64,000 nt of DNA, taken from contig DXZE01000005.1 in the NCBI GenBank assembly GCA_019415435.1, positions 1 to 64,000 of the forward strand, read 5' to 3'. Both the position numbers and the translations under genes were made by a program. Shown here piece by piece: positions 60,483-64,000 of the stretch; within the stretch, counting starts at the first letter, position 1, and each line of letters opens with the position of its first letter. The notes beneath the pieces are model-generated. The model had not been told where the DNA came from. It saw nothing but the letters and a program-made list of their open reading frames with translations, and searched no databases. This DNA is from Erysipelotrichaceae bacterium. Its GTDB lineage: Bacteria; Bacillota_I; Bacilli_A; Erysipelotrichales; Erysipelotrichaceae.

Positions 60483-62090
60483 ATGGCGATGCGAAAACTG
60501 AAGAATTACAAGCCGACACGCTTTATGGCGGAGACCTCCCACTACAGCAAGGAGGCTGCAGATTATGCCGTGCTCTTTATCGAAAGTCTCCGGCATACCA
60601 AAGGCAGCTGGTACCGGAAGCCCTTTGATCTGATTGACTGGCAGGAGCAGATCATCCGAGATCTTTTTGGTGTTCTGAAGCCAAACGGCTATCGCCAGTT
60701 CAATACAGCCTACATCGAGATTCCAAAGAAACAAGGAAAGTCCGAGCTTGCCGCGGCGGTCGCTCTGCTTCTCACCTGCGGCGATGGGGAAGAGCGTGCA
60801 GAAGTCTACGGTTGTGCCGCAGACAGAAATCAGGCCAAGATCGTGTACGACGTGGCCGTTGATATGGTGCGGCTCTGCCCCGCTCTGGATAAACGAGTGA
60901 AGATTCTGGAATCCCAGAAGAAACTCATCTATCTTCCGACGAACAGTACCTATCAGGTGCTCTCTGCAGATGTCGCCAATAAACACGGTTTTAATACGAG
61001 CGGCGTGATCTTCGATGAGCTTCACACCCAGCCGAATCGGAAATTATACGACGTTATGACAAAAGGATCCGGCGATGCCAGAACCCAGCCGCTTTACTTT
61101 CTGATCACGACTGCAGGAACGGATACGAATAGCATCTGCTACGAGGTCCACCAGAAGGCACTCGATATTATCGCCGGAAGAAAGATTGATCCGACCTTCT
61201 ACCCTGTGATCTACGGCGCAGCGGAATCCGACGACTGGACAGATCCGGAGGTCTGGAAGAAAGCGAATCCGTCGCTTGGCATCACGGTCGGCATCGATAA
61301 GGTGCAAGATGCCTGCAACTCCGCCAAACAGAATCCCGGCGAAGAGAACGCCTTCCGGCAGCTGAGACTGAACCAATGGGTAAAGCAGGCTGTCCGCTGG
61401 ATGCCAATGGACAAATGGGACGCCTGTGCCTATCCTGTGGATCCGGATGAGCTGGAGGACCGTGTCTGCTATGGCGGTCTCGACCTTTCGTCCACAACGG
61501 ATATCACAGCCTTTGTCCTCGTCTTCCCACCAAGGGATGAGACGGATAAATATGTGGTTCTCCCCTACTTCTGGATTCCGGAAGACAACATTGATCTTCG
61601 TGTGAGGCGTGATCACGTTCCTTACGACCTCTGGGAGAAGGAAGGCTATCTCGAAACGACCGAAGGCAATGTCATTCATTACGGATTTATCGAGAAGTTC
61701 ATCGAGAATCTCGGGAACCGATTCAATATCCGTGAGATCGCCTTTGACCGCTGGGGAGCTGTCCAGATGGTACAGAACCTCGAGGGCATGGGCTTTACCG
61801 TTGTTCCTTTCGGCCAGGGATTTAAAGATATGTCTCCGCCTACCAAGGAGCTCATGAATCTGGTCCTTGAGAAACGGATTGCCCACGGCGGGCATCCGGT
61901 GCTCCGCTGGATGATGGATAACATCTTCATCCGTCGTGATCCGGCAGGAAACATCAAGGCAGACAAGGAAAAGTCCACAGAGAAGATCGATGGCGCGGTC
62001 GCTATGATCATGGGCCTCGACCGGGCAATCCGGTGCGGCAACGATAGCGGCGAATCCGTCTACGACGACCGCGGCATCCTCTTTCTCTGA
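60483..62090 (+). CDS. phage terminase large subunit (HK97 type)
   Basis: 535 residues. ATPase: Walker-A-like EIPKKQGKSELAAAVA, Walker B VIFDELHTQPN and coupling ITTAGTDTNS. C-terminal nuclease: YGGLDLSSTTDITAF carries the first Asp and EKIDGAVAMIMGLDRA the last. It packages concatemeric DNA with the P27-type small subunit. AAAGGAGG site. Confidence 0.95.
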   Translation: MAMRKLKNYKPTRFMAETSHYSKEAADYAVLFIESLRHTKGSWYRKPFDLIDWQEQIIRDLFGVLKPNGYRQFNTAYIEIPKKQGKSELAAAVALLLTCGDGEERAEVYGCAADRNQAKIVYDVAVDMVRLCPALDKRVKILESQKKLIYLPTNSTYQVLSADVANKHGFNTSGVIFDELHTQPNRKLYDVMTKGSGDARTQPLYFLITTAGTDTNSICYEVHQKALDIIAGRKIDPTFYPVIYGAAESDDWTDPEVWKKANPSLGITVGIDKVQDACNSAKQNPGEENAFRQLRLNQWVKQAVRWMPMDKWDACAYPVDPDELEDRVCYGGLDLSSTTDITAFVLVFPPRDETDKYVVLPYFWIPEDNIDLRVRRDHVPYDLWEKEGYLETTEGNVIHYGFIEKFIENLGNRFNIREIAFDRWGAVQMVQNLEGMGFTVVPFGQGFKDMSPPTKELMNLVLEKRIAHGGHPVLRWMMDNIFIRRDPAGNIKADKEKSTEKIDGAVAMIMGLDRAIRCGNDSGESVYDDRGILFL

Positions 62091-62107
62091 TCATGTAGGA
62101 GGTATGA

Positions 62108-63445
62108 ATGAGCATCTTTTCAAAACTATTTAAATCCAGAGATAAGCCGCAGAACTCCACGAACGGGTCCGGCTATCGCTACTACTTCGGCGGCACGACT
62201 TCCGGCAATACCGTAACGGAACGATCTGCCATGCAGATCTCAGCAGTCTATGCCTGCGTCCGTGTTCTCTCGGAGGCCATCGCAAGCCTGCCGCTTCACC
62301 TCTATGAATACACAGAGGAAGGCAGCAAGGTGAAAGCTGTGAAACATCCGCTTTACCGGCTTTTACATGATGAGCCGAATCCGGAAATGACATCGTATAT
62401 CTTCCGGGAGACTTTGATGACGCATCTGCTCCTCTGGGGCAACGCTTACGCACAGATCATAAGGAACGGACGCGGTGAAGTCGTAGGGCTATATCCTCTG
62501 ATGGCAAACCGGATGCGTGTGGACCGTGATGAGAACGGCCACATCTACTATGAGTACCAGATGAATACCTCGGATGCTCCCACGATGAAAACCGGAACGA
62601 TCCGGCTCTCCCCGGAGGAAGTGCTGCATGTTCCCGGTCTTGGCTTTGACGGCCTTGTCGGTTACTCCCCTATCGCGATGGCGAAGAACTCCATCGGCAT
62701 GGCAATGGCAACCGAAGAATACGGCGCGTCCTTCTTTAAGAACGGCGCAAATCCGTCCGGCGTGCTTTCCATGCCCGGGACGGTAAAGGATCCGGAGAAG
62801 ATCCGCTCCTCTTGGGAAGCGGGCTTCGGAGGAAGCCACAAGGCCAACAAGGTTGCGATCTTAGAGGAGGGCATGACTTATACCCCGATCTCCATCTCGC
62901 CCGAACAGGCGCAGTTTCTGGAGACTCGGAAATTCCAGCTGGATGAGATCGCAAGGATCTTCCGGATTCCACCCCACCTCATCGGTGATCTGGAGCATGC
63001 AACCTTCTCAAACATTGAGGAGCAGTCACTGGAATTTGTCACTTATACGCTGGAGCCGTGGCTCGTCCGCTGGGAACAGTCGATGCAGCGCTCTCTCCTG
63101 CTTCCGCAGGAAAAGGAAAACTACTTCATCCGCTTCAACGTGGACGGCCTGCTTCGAGGAGATTACGGCAGCCGGATGAGCGGCTACGCCACCGGCATTC
63201 AGAACGGCATCTACTCCATCAATGATGTGAGAGAGCTTGAAAACATGGACCTGCTTTCTGACGAGGAAGGCGGCAACCTTCACGTCCTGAACGGAAATGT
63301 TGTAAAACTCGCTGACGCAGGATCCGCGTATGAGAAGAATACAGAATCAGAAAATAAGGAGGACTCAGATGAATCCACAGAAGAAGTTCTGGAAATGGGT
63401 AAGAAACAAAACGCCCGTACCGGAAAATCCAAGCGAAACAACTGA
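62108..63445 (+). CDS. HK97-family phage portal protein
   Basis: 445 residues with TAGGAGG. Portal hallmarks: ISAVYACVRVLSEAIASLPLHLYE, LLWGNAYAQIIRNGRGEVVGLYPL, EEYGASFFKNGANPSGVLS and the QFLETRKFQLDEIARIFRIPPHLIGDL segment. Forms the dodecameric DNA gate of the head. The 3' end overlaps the protease gene by 77 bases. Confidence 0.96.
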   Translation: MSIFSKLFKSRDKPQNSTNGSGYRYYFGGTTSGNTVTERSAMQISAVYACVRVLSEAIASLPLHLYEYTEEGSKVKAVKHPLYRLLHDEPNPEMTSYIFRETLMTHLLLWGNAYAQIIRNGRGEVVGLYPLMANRMRVDRDENGHIYYEYQMNTSDAPTMKTGTIRLSPEEVLHVPGLGFDGLVGYSPIAMAKNSIGMAMATEEYGASFFKNGANPSGVLSMPGTVKDPEKIRSSWEAGFGGSHKANKVAILEEGMTYTPISISPEQAQFLETRKFQLDEIARIFRIPPHLIGDLEHATFSNIEEQSLEFVTYTLEPWLVRWEQSMQRSLLLPQEKENYFIRFNVDGLLRGDYGSRMSGYATGIQNGIYSINDVRELENMDLLSDEEGGNLHVLNGNVVKLADAGSAYEKNTESENKEDSDESTEEVLEMGKKQNARTGKSKRNN

Positions 63446-64000
63446 ATCAAGAACCTTGTTCTTAAACGGAACAATCGCTGAAGAGTCGTGGTTTGACGAT
63501 GATGTCACCCCGGATCTTTTTCGTTCCGATCTTGAGAACGGAACCGGCGACATCACCGTCTGGGTAAACAGCCCCGGAGGCGACTGCTTCGCGGCAGCTC
63601 AGATCTACAACATGCTCCGTGACTACAAGGGAAAGGTCACCGTCAAGGTAGATGGTCTTGCTGCATCGGCAGCGTCCGTCATTGCAATGGCAGGCGATAC
63701 GGTTCTCGTCTCTCCTGTCTCGATGATCATGATCCATAACCCTAGCACTGTTGCGATGGGTGACACGGCAGAAATGCAGAAAGCCATCCAGATGCTCTCC
63801 GAGGTGAAGGATTCCATCATCAATGCCTATCAGGCAAAGACCGGTCTTTCGAGAAACAAGCTCTCGAAACTCATGGATGAGGAGACCTGGATGGATGCCG
63901 GCAAGGCTGTGGAGCTTCACTTTGCAGACGGCATGATCGAGCGCGATGAACTCTACGGTACCAAAACAGTACCTGAGCCTGACGAAGAGGATGAGCCATC
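63369..64000 (+). CDS. ClpP-like phage head maturation protease (partial)
   Basis: About 210 codons seen, continuing past the window. ATG at 63369, GGAGG 6 bases upstream, inside the end of the portal gene. ClpP fold: VWVNSPGGDCFAAAQIYNML, nucleophile Ser in GLAASAASVIAMAG and catalytic His in MIMIHNPST. It trims the scaffold region of the capsid protein. The last visible codons are acidic (PDEEDEP). Confidence 0.92.
   Translation, partial: MNPQKKFWKWVRNKTPVPENPSETTESRTLFLNGTIAEESWFDDDVTPDLFRSDLENGTGDITVWVNSPGGDCFAAAQIYNMLRDYKGKVTVKVDGLAASAASVIAMAGDTVLVSPVSMIMIHNPSTVAMGDTAEMQKAIQMLSEVKDSIINAYQAKTGLSRNKLSKLMDEETWMDAGKAVELHFADGMIERDELYGTKTVPEPDEEDEP

Larger units (their letters stand above)
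48969..64000 (+). mobile_element. prophage (siphophage-like, HK97 portal), cut by window end
   Basis: All plus-strand and GC-richer than the preceding 48 kb. The order is regulator, replication (VapE, VRR-NUC, SNF2), late regulator, HNH, TerS, methylase, small ORFs, TerL, portal and head protease. It continues past the right edge. Integrase, lysogeny repressor, SSB and DNA polymerase are not present at the left end. Confidence 0.92.

Noticed and set aside
1..64000. CRISPR array, rRNA operon or large tandem repeat
   Set aside because: No regularly spaced direct repeats and no rRNA-like sequence were seen on reading through the window.

Overview
The first ~48 kb is AT-rich Firmicutes DNA: strong Shine-Dalgarno sites, U-tract terminators, a T-box leader, a CIRCE-like operator, and FtsEX with M23 murein hydrolases. 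The gene content (HprK/PEPCK-like P-loop protein, NADP-glutamate dehydrogenase, YitT, VanZ, flanking amino-acid ABC systems) suggests an Erysipelotrichia-type gut or oral Firmicute; that placement is inference. From ~48.9 kb to the right edge the DNA is visibly GC-richer and reads as a tailed-phage prophage that continues beyond the window.

Layout. 0-6.7 kb (minus): ftsE-ftsX-M23 hydrolase, then S41 protease-uvrB, a cell-wall and repair block. 6.7-11.3 kb: YitT, VanZ, a transglutaminase-like protein, a second coiled-coil M23 hydrolase and a rhomboid protease. 11.3-12.9 kb: a stand-alone TnpB element bracketed by a 14-bp inverted repeat. 13-16 kb (minus): a TrpXYZ-type ABC transporter behind a T-box. 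16.2-18.6 kb (plus): class II aldolase-mtnA-deoD, which together fit disposal of 5'-deoxyadenosine/MTA by the DHAP shunt. 18.7-21.7 kb: a CIRCE-linked HdeD-like membrane protein and a polar amino-acid ABC transporter. 21.9-34.6 kb: housekeeping and hypothetical genes, tRNA-Leu(UAG), and relics of a RelB-type antitoxin and a MATE transporter. tRNA-Val(GAC) at 34.7 kb is followed by a likely relic of a tyrosine recombinase.

Defence cluster, 35.2-48.4 kb. One minus-strand operon runs XRE regulator - TcmP - three-Cys radical-SAM-like protein - beta-class DNA methyltransferase (Mod) - type III Res-like helicase - AIPR protein with a PD-(D/E)xK-like N-terminus - a damaged Eco57I-like methylase. A divergent plus-strand gene encodes a large ImmA/IrrE metallopeptidase with its own C-terminal HTH. 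The parts are known defence families. The combination, with a protease/repressor pair at its head, is the best candidate here for a little-described system.

Prophage, 48.9-64 kb (plus). A sigma-like regulator, a 2-deoxyribosyltransferase-like protein, VapE primase/helicase, VRR-NUC nuclease, SNF2 helicase and a DUF1492-type late regulator are followed by HNH, small terminase, a ParB-methyltransferase fusion, a run of small ORFs, large terminase, HK97 portal and a ClpP-like head protease cut by the window end. No integrase, CI-type repressor or DNA polymerase is visible at its left end. Three small-gene cassettes there share a repeated ~40-bp upstream element, two of them with trailing hairpins, and a GGACAAG repeat cluster follows VapE.
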